Shown here: positions 35,382 to 43,362 of the stretch, one piece after another | How the letters are laid out: every line of letters starts with the position of its first letter | Numbering within the stretch: position 1 is the first letter of the stretch | NCBI RefSeq assembly: GCF_047730075.1 | Contig: NZ_CP159831.1 | Location: 2,852,001 to 2,916,000, forward strand | Reading direction: 5' to 3' | From: Njordibacter sp905182035 | GTDB lineage: Bacteria; Pseudomonadota; Gammaproteobacteria; Pseudomonadales; Balneatricaceae | DNA length: 64,000 bases | The notes under the pieces: generated by a model | Database searches by the model: none | What the model was told of the DNA's origin: nothing | The model's input: the letters and a program-made list of their open reading frames with translations, nothing else | Position numbers and translations under genes: made by a program

Positions 35382-35747
35382 ACTGCAACATTACCAGATA
35401 TAGTGTGAGATGGCATATCCTTGTTAAAATCATAAGTAACCCATAAAAACCCATTATACCTCCACCTATATTTGCTCTGAAGGGTTTTGATGAGCACCGA
35501 TCTACCGACAGATCGCTATGATGGATACCTTAAGAGAAAAGTGTTGTGAGAGCAGAAAGAAATTATCAAGGTGATAGTAAGGGAGCAAAGGCCGAAACCA
35601 TTGGTTTATGTTTTTTGAAGACTAGTTCCAACAAACAGAAAAACCAGATTTATGCGGCAACTTATTTTACGCAAATGGAATGATTTACATTCATTATAAA
35701 AACAACTAACTTAGTATCATAGTTTGATTTATGTCAAAAGGTATTGC
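35382..35747. other. Intergenic region, element 1
   Basis: This 366-bp AT-rich region lies between divergent genes. It contains one clean hairpin, GATCT-ACCGAC-AGATC (about 35497-35512). No gene, attachment core or repeat shared with other parts of the window is seen. Confidence 0.4.
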
Positions 35748-36050
35748 ATGATATTTGAAACTGTCACTACGCTAAATGGACAACAAGAAATCCAAAGAGT
35801 TAAAACTTCTTTTATTTTGCTATGTGGTTTTTCGTTCATTCCTCTTGGTTTATATCTTGTAATAGCTCACGAAATTATGTTTGGTGTTGCTTTGATAATT
35901 TTCTTTGCCCCATGTTTTATTTTGTACCCCATGATCAGATTTTTTATCTCTGGAGGCAGAGATAGTGTGGCCGCAATCGTTACTACAGTTGTTGTGGAAG
36001 AATTAATAAAGTCAGAGATCAAAAAATCATCTAACAAAAGAAAATGCTAA
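35748..36050 (+). CDS. Small membrane protein, element 1
   Basis: This 100-residue protein has two hydrophobic segments (FILLCGFSFIPLGLYLVIA and a second from about residue 46) and a basic tail ending SSNKRKC. The ATG at 35748 has AAAGG six bases upstream; a TTG start at 35724 is less likely. No family is recognised. The next gene follows after 45 bp. Confidence 0.5.
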   Translation: MIFETVTTLNGQQEIQRVKTSFILLCGFSFIPLGLYLVIAHEIMFGVALIIFFAPCFILYPMIRFFISGGRDSVAAIVTTVVVEELIKSEIKKSSNKRKC

Positions 36051-36095
36051 ATTTTAGGAGCAATCACCCCAACTACAAACAATACAAAGGTTAAT

Positions 36096-36506
36096 ATGAA
36101 ATCCCCTAAAGCTTTATTAAAAATCATAATTTCTTTGTTTACAATCCTCGGTGCTGCCTCATCACTCGCTTCTGAGGATATTAAGCTCACCTGTGTTGGA
36201 ACCTATTCTTTTTTGGATAATGGAGCCAACATTATAGATGATACAATTAGTGAAAATAGCTTAGAAACTTTGCTAATAGTGAAACGGGGTTCCGAGGTTA
36301 CAGAGTTTAATATAAGTATCCATTCAGCCTCCTCTTCTAAGGATGGGGACACTATAGTAGAAACAGAGAAGCATGTAATTGGTAATACCATTGATAGTCA
36401 TACTGCAAGAGTTTTAATGAAGTTTAATAAATCAAATCAATCCATACTTTTGGTAGCAAATTTTAGCAATGGCATAGTGAATACATACGAAGGGGAGTGT
36501 CATTAA
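36096..36506 (+). CDS. Small exported protein, element 1
   Basis: This 136-residue protein has a signal peptide (residues 1-26, ending SSLAS). The mature domain is beta-rich and begins EDIKLTCVGTYSFLD; a single cysteine pair (in KLTCVG and the C-terminal GECH) could form a disulfide. The function is unknown. It lies in tandem with the two-helix membrane protein, at the end of the original cargo block, just before a relic repeat. Confidence 0.5.
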   Translation: MKSPKALLKIIISLFTILGAASSLASEDIKLTCVGTYSFLDNGANIIDDTISENSLETLLIVKRGSEVTEFNISIHSASSSKDGDTIVETEKHVIGNTIDSHTARVLMKFNKSNQSILLVANFSNGIVNTYEGECH

Positions 36507-36593
36507 TCTCATCATCTAGTGTCTAAACACCCATTAGACAGGAGTATCCTCCATGATAATTAAAAAACTCACCTAAACTGAAATATGCTAAAT

Positions 36594-36929
36594 GTGGTTT
36601 ACAGCTGGAGCACCTAATCTGTGTAACTCCACATAAATATAACGTACGTACCCCCTATGGCCCCTGCCTCCCCCTAAAGTATGCCTGTGGCTACCTGAGA
36701 TGCTATTCAGCGTGAGATGACTAAACTTTTGAATGGTCGCATTGGTCATTTAGATTGCACTCACAGGCTCTGCTAAGAGCCTTATATGGGATCCTTCAGT
36801 GGTGGTTTAGGTGGTAGTTTTACGTGAATATTGTAGGTGTTTGGCCTCAAATGGAGAGTTCCAAAAGTGCACTCAAGACTTACATACATTTAATGCCTTG
36901 TTGACCAGCTGGAAAGCCTATTGTATGGT
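36594..36929 (+). repeat. Diverged relic of IR-A, same orientation as the right copy
   Basis: GTGGTTTACAGCTG at 36594, an ACCCCCTATGG block near 36650 and a 61-bp stretch at 36869-36929 follow the order and spacing of IR-A right (40728, 40778, 40983-41043). The 61-bp stretch differs at about four positions. It looks like an older element terminus. The rest of 36507-37203 holds only the paired ATGGGGCTACC repeats at 37069-37090. Confidence 0.65.
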
Positions 36930-37203
36930 CTAAGCGGCCTACAATTCAGGTGATATGGTTCTGGTGTAAGGAAGTGACTTTGAAATCTCACTGTCTCCGG
37001 GCACCATAATCCACCTATAAAACAATAACTTATAATGAAATTAAATTTGTTTGTTTTGTACAGTTTTTATGGGGCTACCATGGGGCTACCCCAGCACCAC
37101 TTTTCTTATTTCTCACCAAAATAACGAATCACCATGCTAAGACCCAATGGAGCTGCCATCGGCTAGCCTTCTTTCTTAGTCGAATGCTAATTTTCTATGG
37201 TTT

Positions 37204-37992
37204 TTAACGACGAATTCTAAATACAAAGTTAGTCAAAATAAACAAAAATGCACCTACACAAACGATTGTTGGGCCAGTAGGGGTATCCATTAAATAAGAA
37301 ATTTGTAAGCCAGAGACACTGCAAAAAGTGCCTAAGAAGGCTGCGATCATAGCCATCATTTCTGGAGTGCTACTAAACGTGCGAGCACTTGCAGCCGGCA
37401 CAATCAACATGGCTGCAATCAGTAAAACCCCCACTACCTTAATGGCAACAGCCACCACAATCGCCAAGGAAATAGTTAATATTAGTTGCTCCTGTTTAGG
37501 ATTAAAGCCGCAAGAAAGGGCTAAGTCAGAGTTAAGTGTCGACAATAGAAGACCAGACCATCGCCAGGTAATGAGGCCTAAAACAATCAATGCTCCTCCC
37601 CAAATCAGTATAAGATCTTTAGGTCCGACAGCTAAAATATCACCAAATAAATAGGCCATTAGGTCAATACGGACCCCAGTTAAAAAAGAAACTGCGACTA
37701 AACCGATGGCTAATGATGAGTGAGAGGCAACACCAAGCAGAGTATCCATGGCAAACCCTCGCCCGGTTAAGCTTGACACCATGATAGCCATTAACAAACA
37801 AACGACGAGAACGCCCAAAAATAGTGGTGCTGATAATGTCAGAGAAAGTGCGATACCAAGCACAGCAGAATGAGCAGTTGCATCGCCAAAATAAGCCATG
37901 CGTCGCCAAATTACGAAACAACCTAAGGGTGCTGCTGCCAGGGCAACCCCAATACCTGCTAGCATGGCTCGAACTAAAAAATCATCAAACAT
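37204..37992 (-). CDS. znuB: Zinc ABC transporter permease
   Basis: This 262-residue inner-membrane permease belongs to the ABC-3 family, with about eight hydrophobic segments. The family loop MAYFGDATAHSAVLGIAL is clear, with the conserved D, H and E/S positions, and DTPTGPTIV lies near the C-terminus. The start at 37992 (MFDDFLVRAML) overlaps the znuC stop by 8 bp; an upstream extension would run through znuC. It forms the channel for zinc uptake with ZnuC and ZnuA. Confidence 0.92.
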   Translation of the reverse strand: MFDDFLVRAMLAGIGVALAAAPLGCFVIWRRMAYFGDATAHSAVLGIALSLTLSAPLFLGVLVVCLLMAIMVSSLTGRGFAMDTLLGVASHSSLAIGLVAVSFLTGVRIDLMAYLFGDILAVGPKDLILIWGGALIVLGLITWRWSGLLLSTLNSDLALSCGFNPKQEQLILTISLAIVVAVAIKVVGVLLIAAMLIVPAASARTFSSTPEMMAMIAAFLGTFCSVSGLQISYLMDTPTGPTIVCVGAFLFILTNFVFRIRR

Positions 37993-38716
37993 CGGACACT
38001 CGCTCAGTCTGTGTATGGGAACGATGGCCTTGGTGAAGATACAATGCGGCTTCACTTTCGCTATCGAGACCAAAAAGAGCATGGTACTCTGGAGAGCCGC
38101 GTACTGTTTCAGGCTTTCCTTGACAACAAATATGACCATTGAGGCAAATTACCCGGTCAGTTTGGCGCATAACTACGTGCAGCTCGTGGCTGATCATCAC
38201 AATGGCACACTTAAGATGTGCTCTCACATTGGCAATTTGTCGATAAAATTCGGCCGTTCCTCGATGGTCTAGACCCTGGGTGGCTTCATCAAGTAACAAT
38301 AAGTCTGGTGCACCTAGTAGCGCTCGGGCCAGCAGTACTCGCTGAAATTGTCCACCAGACAATCCCATGATTTGTTGTTTATCAAGCTCAGGTACACCCG
38401 CGTGGCTCAAAGCGCTAGCAACCGTGCTCTGCGAATGTCCACCTGGCAGATTCATAAAGCGCTTGACTGTCATTGGTAATGTTTCATCAATATGCAATCG
38501 TTGTGGTACATAGCCAATCTTTAAACCTGGTTTTTTTTTCAATACACCTGAGCTGGGCTGTAGTGCGCCAATCAAGGTTTTGAATAAGGTGGTTTTACCT
38601 GAACCATTAGGACCGAGAATCGTCAAAATCTCTTGCGACTCAACCGACAAATTGATATTGCTGAGAACTTTGCGTTGCCCAAGATAAATCGACAAGTTGT
38701 CGCATTCGATTAACAT
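37985..38716 (-). CDS. znuC: Zinc ABC transporter ATP-binding protein
   Basis: This 243-residue ATPase has Walker A (LGPNGSGKTT), the signature GLSGGQFQRVLLARALL, Walker B (LLLLDEATQGLD) and the switch histidine in VMISHELHVV. The context with znuB and a divergent znuA, with a Zur-type palindrome between, supports zinc rather than manganese. It is transcribed with znuB. Confidence 0.93.
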   Translation of the reverse strand: MLIECDNLSIYLGQRKVLSNINLSVESQEILTILGPNGSGKTTLFKTLIGALQPSSGVLKKKPGLKIGYVPQRLHIDETLPMTVKRFMNLPGGHSQSTVASALSHAGVPELDKQQIMGLSGGQFQRVLLARALLGAPDLLLLDEATQGLDHRGTAEFYRQIANVRAHLKCAIVMISHELHVVMRQTDRVICLNGHICCQGKPETVRGSPEYHALFGLDSESEAALYLHQGHRSHTQTERVSDV

Positions 38717-38791
38717 ATATGCCTAACCTACTCTCTTAAAGAATAACTATGGGGTAACAATAAAATAATTTTTATTTACCAAATCTGTAAT

Positions 38792-38809
38792 GTTATGTTA
38801 TAACATAAC
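38792..38809. promoter_or_regulatory. Zur box in the znuC-znuA divergent promoter region
   Basis: GTTATGTTATAACATAAC is a perfect 18-bp palindrome and closely resembles the gammaproteobacterial Zur operator, whose core is GTTATAnTATAAC. It lies between the divergent znuCB and znuA starts, so zinc-loaded Zur should repress both. Confidence 0.88.
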
Positions 38810-38864
38810 TCTGATTTTTACTATTTAAATATTTCTTGTTTACAGTAATTTATAGGAGTTCCTA

Positions 38865-40223
38865 ATGCGCCATGCTTTAATCGTCTCAGCAGTTTTAACG
38901 CTGAGTTTACCCCTTAATTCTTATGCTAAAACACCTTCTGTCGCGGTCGATATTGCCCCTATACACTCTTTAGTTAGTCAGGTGATGGAAGGCGTCGGAC
39001 AACCTAACCTGCTAATCCCTGCTGGAGCTTCCCCACATCAGTACACACTCCGTCCCTCAGAAGCAAAAGCATTAGCTGATGCAGAAGTTGTTTTTTGGGT
39101 GGGTGAGGGGCTTACACCTTGGTTGGAAAAGTCCTTAGAAAATCTGGCTGAATCAGCCCAGAAAATTGAAGTATTAGAGGTTTCTGGAACTACCACCTAC
39201 CCATTTAGGGAGGGTGTCACCTTTGAGTCACATGATGATGGCGAAGAGGAAGGGCATGATGATGCCCATGCCTTTGAATGGGCGGGTGCGTTTAAGCTTG
39301 CCGCTGGCGAGTACGTTTGGACTTTTGCAAAAGTTGATGGGAATTATGCTGACCCAAAAATGAAATTAGTTATTCTTGCCAGTAACTTAGATGGAGAAGC
39401 GGCCATTGAACATAGCGAGAAAACAGCGGAAGTACTGATTGAATCGCGAGCGATTGAGCAATTTCATGGGGATACGCTGACCGCCAACGACAGTAATGCA
39501 TACCAATTGGTTTTTGACACTGATAAAAACCTAACTGAATTTCGCATTGTTATTAATAAAGAGGGTGTTTATACCGTTTTTGCTGAACATGCACCTAGTG
39601 AGTTTGAAGCTGGTGAGCACTTCTTCCAAACCGCGGACCACCGAGATATTGAACCATTAGCACAAGAATCTGATGCAGGTACAGATGCAGATGAGCACCA
39701 TAATCATGATGGTGTAGATCCACACGCGTGGCTTGATCCGGAAAATGCGAAAATTTGGATTAACGAAATTAACCAGGTTCTATCAAAACACGACCCAAAA
39801 AATGCTAAGGTTTATGATTATAACGCCAAGCAAGCAATCGCAGAGTTGAACACTCTTATTGTTACCACACGTAAAAAAATCAACAGTATCGAAGGGCTGA
39901 AATTTATCGTTTTTCATGATGCTTATCAGTATTTTGAAAAACGCTTTGGTATTTCAGCAGCAGGATCTATCGCACTCGGCGACGCCGAAGATCCAAGCCC
40001 AGCCCGTATTAAGGAGATTCGAGATACTGTAAAGGAAATACGCGTAACTTGCGTATTTACTGAGCCTCAATATAATCCGGGATTAGTTGAAAATGTTTTT
40101 GAAGGAACTACAGTTTCTGCCATCGGTGTTATGGACCCTTTGGGCGCCAGCTTGCCGGTGGGAAATAGCCATTATCAGCAATTGATCCAAGGCATGGTTG
40201 AGAGCTTAAGCCAGTGTAAGTAA
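38865..40223 (+). CDS. znuA: Zinc-binding periplasmic protein with inserted domain
   Basis: This 452-residue protein has a signal peptide (residues 1-21). Zinc ligands of the ZnuA fold are His58 in GASPHQY, His287 in VDPHAWLDP and a later His in VFHDAYQYF; a His/Asp-rich loop (DADEHHNHDG) precedes the second. Usual ZnuA proteins have about 310 residues. Here about 125 residues (roughly 137-260, starting FEWAGAFKLAAGEYVW) are inserted, with their own beta-rich character and acidic/His flanks (DDGEEEGHDDAHA). The insert may bind or accept metal. It is regulated by the Zur box 56 bp upstream. Confidence 0.9.
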   Translation: MRHALIVSAVLTLSLPLNSYAKTPSVAVDIAPIHSLVSQVMEGVGQPNLLIPAGASPHQYTLRPSEAKALADAEVVFWVGEGLTPWLEKSLENLAESAQKIEVLEVSGTTTYPFREGVTFESHDDGEEEGHDDAHAFEWAGAFKLAAGEYVWTFAKVDGNYADPKMKLVILASNLDGEAAIEHSEKTAEVLIESRAIEQFHGDTLTANDSNAYQLVFDTDKNLTEFRIVINKEGVYTVFAEHAPSEFEAGEHFFQTADHRDIEPLAQESDAGTDADEHHNHDGVDPHAWLDPENAKIWINEINQVLSKHDPKNAKVYDYNAKQAIAELNTLIVTTRKKINSIEGLKFIVFHDAYQYFEKRFGISAAGSIALGDAEDPSPARIKEIRDTVKEIRVTCVFTEPQYNPGLVENVFEGTTVSAIGVMDPLGASLPVGNSHYQQLIQGMVESLSQCK

Positions 40224-40310
40224 GTGATTTCGTTATGGGGTCTCTAAAAACCTTATTTTTAGGGGTCTCCTGGCACCCTTATAGTTACCTTGGACACACT
40301 AGCTGTTAGA

Positions 40311-40514
40311 TTACATCCAATTCTGACCCAGTGCCTCCATCTCAAGTGCTACACCTGCATTGCTGGGTGATTGTGCATTCATAGCCAAGAGTTTTGAGAC
40401 ATCTCCTGTGTTGCTAGTGTCAGATTCGTAGCCATACTTCACTTCAAACTGATCACCTAGTTTAGACAATTCAAAGCCAGTTAAAGATAATAATTGATTG
40501 ATGTTTGAGGTCAT
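40311..40514 (-). CDS. Small protein of unknown function (67 aa), element 1
   Basis: The ORF runs from ATG at 40514, with AGGA eight bases upstream, to 40311. The protein is acidic and soluble, starting MTSNINQLLSLTGFELSKLG, with a Gly/Ser/Asn-rich middle (YGYESDTSNTGDVSK). The leader-like first half resembles peptide precursors only superficially. It lies between znuA and the right IR-A copy. Confidence 0.4.
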   Translation of the reverse strand: MTSNINQLLSLTGFELSKLGDQFEVKYGYESDTSNTGDVSKLLAMNAQSPSNAGVALEMEALGQNWM

Positions 40515-40628
40515 AATTGTAGTCCTTTTGTGAAGGTATTTGTGCCGTCAGAATAGATGACACGGTACTTTCAGTTATATCCAGAGATGTAAATAAGTCA
40601 AGCCTTATCAAGGGCATTTGAATGTTTA

Positions 40629-41120
40629 TACCTAACGTGAGTACCTTCAGTGCCAGCATGTATTCCCACACAACCAACACCTCAACTCCAGCCATATACG
40701 AAACCAAGACACGTACACTTATCACAAGTGGTTTACAGCTTCAAAAGGCTTTTCCGTGTAACAGCAGGTATATAATAACCCCATAGGGGGGTGGTGGCCC
40801 TCGCCCCGTGTATGCATCTTCAGTGCTAAGTTTGACTTCCTTTTATGCCGTGATATAGATCATTCATAGCGACCCCACAGGGCGTTTTAACAGGCTTAGG
40901 TTGGATGCTGCAAATGGTATTTAAGTGTGTGTTAAACGTGAACTGTATGAATGGTTGGGGCAGATATGGCGGTCTCAGAAACTGCACTCAGGACTTACAT
41001 ACATTTAATGCCTTGTTGACCAGCTGAAATGCCTATTGTATGGTTGAAAACGCCTACACAGGGAGCTTTTGGTGCAGGGTAGAGGCAATGAGTTATCTCA
41101 GTTGCGCTCCTGGTGCGCCA
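40629..41120 (-). repeat. Inverted repeat IR-A, right copy (492 bp)
   Basis: This is the reverse complement of 28325-28816. Its right end is the inverted core CTCCTGGTGCGCCA (41107-41120), which is shared with IR-B. It contains GTGGTTTACAG (40728-40738), an ACCCCATAGGGG palindrome and CAGGCTTAGGTTGG (40891-40904). Confidence 0.95.
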
Positions 41121-41259
41121 AATTTAGACATTACTAATACTAGGAATGTCACACAACTGCACTTATCGTGCACACCAAAGCCCTTCTATGTGGGCCTTTC
41201 CAGCATTTACCGTGTTTCACCTTTCGTGTCCCATGGTCAATGCATTGCTAAGGTGCACT
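41107..41259 (+). repeat. Inverted repeat IR-B, left copy (153 bp)
   Basis: This runs from the core CTCCTGG to TGCACT and is the reverse complement of 42415-42567, with identical length and no difference seen. Its inner end falls within the integrase stop codon (41258-41260). Confidence 0.95.
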
Positions 41260-42412
41260 ACCCTTTTGTGTTAAGAACTAGTTTGTTCATCCACTCATTT
41301 AGCACATCAAGCTTATAGCCTAGCCCGTAACTTTCACCTACGCTGCTCGTAGACCAACCACCAAGAGCATCAACAATATCAGAAGGACATTGGACTGCCC
41401 TTAGTCGATCACGAAAACCGTGGCGGTATGAATGCACAGTTATTGATTCAGAAGCACACTGCTTGAGCCACTTGTTCAGTCCAGCTGAAGCACTATTCGC
41501 ATTGCACCTGCCGCCTTTTGTATACCTAGGAAAAGCATACACACCATCAAATTCAGCCTTAATCTGCTGAGCTGCCCACAAAGCTGCACCGACAAGCGGA
41601 ATCTTCCTTACACTCTGCTTTGTCTTTAGTCGCCGACAATCATTAGGCTTCAAGTTAATGTGTGGAATCTTTGAATCTAAAACCATGTCATCCAAAGCTA
41701 AACCTGCTGCCTCCGCTAATCTCATTCCAGTATCGCTTATTAGGGCAAGTAGCCATCTCATTTCGTCATTGAGTTCTCTGCAGCTACTTTGAATTAAAGT
41801 AATGTCTAGCCCTGTAGCTGACTGCCGCTCTTTAACATCGTCAAATTCAGGAAAGTATACATTGGCAAACGGGCTGGTCATGTCTAAGCCGTGCTCTGCT
41901 ATAGCCAAGTTAAAAATGGCTCGTATGGTAGAGAAAATACGCTTAACTGAACTTGAGGCCAAACCTTTTTCAATGAGCCAGTCACGAAATACTCCACCAT
42001 CAGCTAGCTGATACGCCATTAAGTCTTTGTTGCCTAGTGCCTGAATCACGTACTCACAGTTTCGCTCCGTGGCCGCAATAAAGGAGTCAGGCTTACCCTT
42101 GCCTTTAAGTTTACGGTATAAACCTTTGGCATCTAATAAGGTGAGGCCACTTAATGATTGGTCAGGGGTTTGCTTAAGAATCTTGCAATGGATCGAGGTC
42201 AACTGGCTAACCCGCAAATTCATCCAGTATTCATCTAATTGCAATGACAAAGCAGAAGCAGCCCTTAATGCCATCTTTCGTGACCTCGTTTTTAAGCTGC
42301 AAGTGATGGCGTGTGACTTGTAATGGGTTCTGACATCCTTTGGAACACGCCGCTGGAAGTAATAAATGCCGTTTCGTGAGGTTAAATAATCGTTGGAAAT
42401 GTATGTAAGCAT
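41258..42412 (-). CDS. int: Tyrosine recombinase/integrase, element 1
   Basis: This 384-residue integrase has an N-terminal DUF6538-like arm/core-binding region (SRNGIYYFQRRVPKDVRTHY), a SAM-like core-binding domain, and a catalytic domain with Arg in DTGMRLAEAAGL. The HSYRHGFRDRLR box gives His and the second Arg, LGGWSTSS gives Trp, and the nucleophile Tyr is in GESYG. The start at 42412 (MLTYISND) lies 2 nt inside IR-B, and the stop lies at the other IR-B copy, so the integrase module is exactly this gene. It should recombine the CTCCTGG cores at tRNA-Arg. The homologue in element 2 is 51790-52941. Confidence 0.93.
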   Translation of the reverse strand: MLTYISNDYLTSRNGIYYFQRRVPKDVRTHYKSHAITCSLKTRSRKMALRAASALSLQLDEYWMNLRVSQLTSIHCKILKQTPDQSLSGLTLLDAKGLYRKLKGKGKPDSFIAATERNCEYVIQALGNKDLMAYQLADGGVFRDWLIEKGLASSSVKRIFSTIRAIFNLAIAEHGLDMTSPFANVYFPEFDDVKERQSATGLDITLIQSSCRELNDEMRWLLALISDTGMRLAEAAGLALDDMVLDSKIPHINLKPNDCRRLKTKQSVRKIPLVGAALWAAQQIKAEFDGVYAFPRYTKGGRCNANSASAGLNKWLKQCASESITVHSYRHGFRDRLRAVQCPSDIVDALGGWSTSSVGESYGLGYKLDVLNEWMNKLVLNTKG

Positions 42413-42414
42413 TG

Positions 42415-42567
42415 AGTGCACCTTAGCAATGCATTGACCATGGGACACGAAAGGTGAAACACGGTAAATGCTGGAAAGGCCCACATAGAAGGGCTTTGGT
42501 GTGCACGATAAGTGCAGTTGTGTGACATTCCTAGTATTAGTAATGTCTAAATTTGGCGCACCAGGAG
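42415..42567 (-). repeat. Inverted repeat IR-B, right copy (153 bp)
   Basis: This is the reverse complement of 41107-41259. It carries the presumed integrase promoter and leader, since the ATG is 2 nt beyond its inner edge. The outer end is the core shared with IR-C of element 2. Confidence 0.95.
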
Positions 42568-42876
42568 TGGACTAAACTAAAGGTCATTGCCCAACGGAAG
42601 AGCTAGAAGCCCCTGAATACAAGCTATTACAACCATATCAATGAGTTTTAGCCTAGTCAAGAGGATCCTTTTGGTTCACACCAGTGGTTTACAGGCTAAT
42701 CCCATAGCCTCCCACGACCACATTATCCAGTGATAACTACATGACCTAAGCTATTGATAAACCTAGAGATTCTGATGGACCATATGAGGGCCTACAAGCA
42801 CCCTAAGGGGTTAATTTATATCACCAATACACAGGCTTAGGTTGGTATTTTAGTGTTCCTCAGGGAGCTTGTATGG
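42561..42876 (+). repeat. Inverted repeat IR-C, left copy (316 bp)
   Basis: This runs from the core CCAGGAG to GTATGG and is the reverse complement of 48601-48916, with equal length. It contains GTGGTTTACAG (42684-42694) and CAGGCTTAGGTTGG (42832-42845), both also in IR-A of element 1. Confidence 0.95.
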
Positions 42877-43362
42877 GCCTCGTATGGGCACTTTTGATGT
42901 TAATTATTTCCTGATTAACCTTTTTTGTGTCAGTTGAGGTAAATACCAGAACATTGGGGGTGTGGCTAATTAAAGTGGGTACCTTATATAGCAGGGTCTA
43001 ACTGTGTGTTCTTGAGATAAAAGTTAGCAGTTTACCCCACGTATCCCTAGGGATACTTGCAGATACCAGAGAAGTCTTCTGCTGGTGGAGAGAGAGGGTA
43101 GATTAAGAGGAGTAATAGTATAAGGGTCCTTAAGGATCCACTGGGTATTTGGGAGATAAGATATGAGAAGATAGTTGTATAGTAACCCTCCCGTGTTCTC
43201 AGTGGAGCCTTAAAGAACTCCTTTTATCAATCAACTACTGCTATAACCAAAGGACCTGTCTTCGGTGAATCCCTGAGGATACTGAGGATAAATTAGTTAT
43301 AAGTACTGCCTACCGTGTGGGTATTCCGAGGGACTACTGCCAGAGGATCTTGGGTATCAGCT
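42877..43362. other. Non-coding region with palindromes, origin candidate of element 2
   Basis: This 486-bp stretch lies between IR-C and the end of the polymerase-like gene. It contains a perfect palindrome GTATCCCTAGGGATAC (43041-43056), a GGTCCTTAAGGATCC near-palindrome (about 43125) and a tandem pair of CTGAGGATA (43273-43290). No gene is visible. A replication origin or transcription-termination region are both possible. Confidence 0.4.

Larger units (their letters stand above)
28325..42567. mobile_element. Integrative element 1 (14.2 kb, two-module, inverted-repeat architecture)
   Basis: The element is bounded by directly repeated cores (TGGCGCGCCAGGAG at 28325-28338; TGGCGCACCAGGAG at 42554-42567) derived from the tRNA-Arg 3' end, with a third, inverted core at 41107-41120. 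The three cores divide it into a replication/cargo module (IR-A ends) and an integrase module (IR-B ends). The period from core to core is 14,229 bp. The cargo includes a polymerase-like protein, an uncharacterised protein resembling the UDG superfamily, Sel1-repeat and MORN/protease proteins, and znuABC. A predicted excised circle carries two inverted 631-bp repeats. Confidence 0.85.

Noticed and set aside
40230..40310. CTAAAAA-CCTTAT-TTTTTAG after znuA as a terminator
   Set aside because: The stem is purely A/T except one pair and has no separate T-run; too weak to claim.
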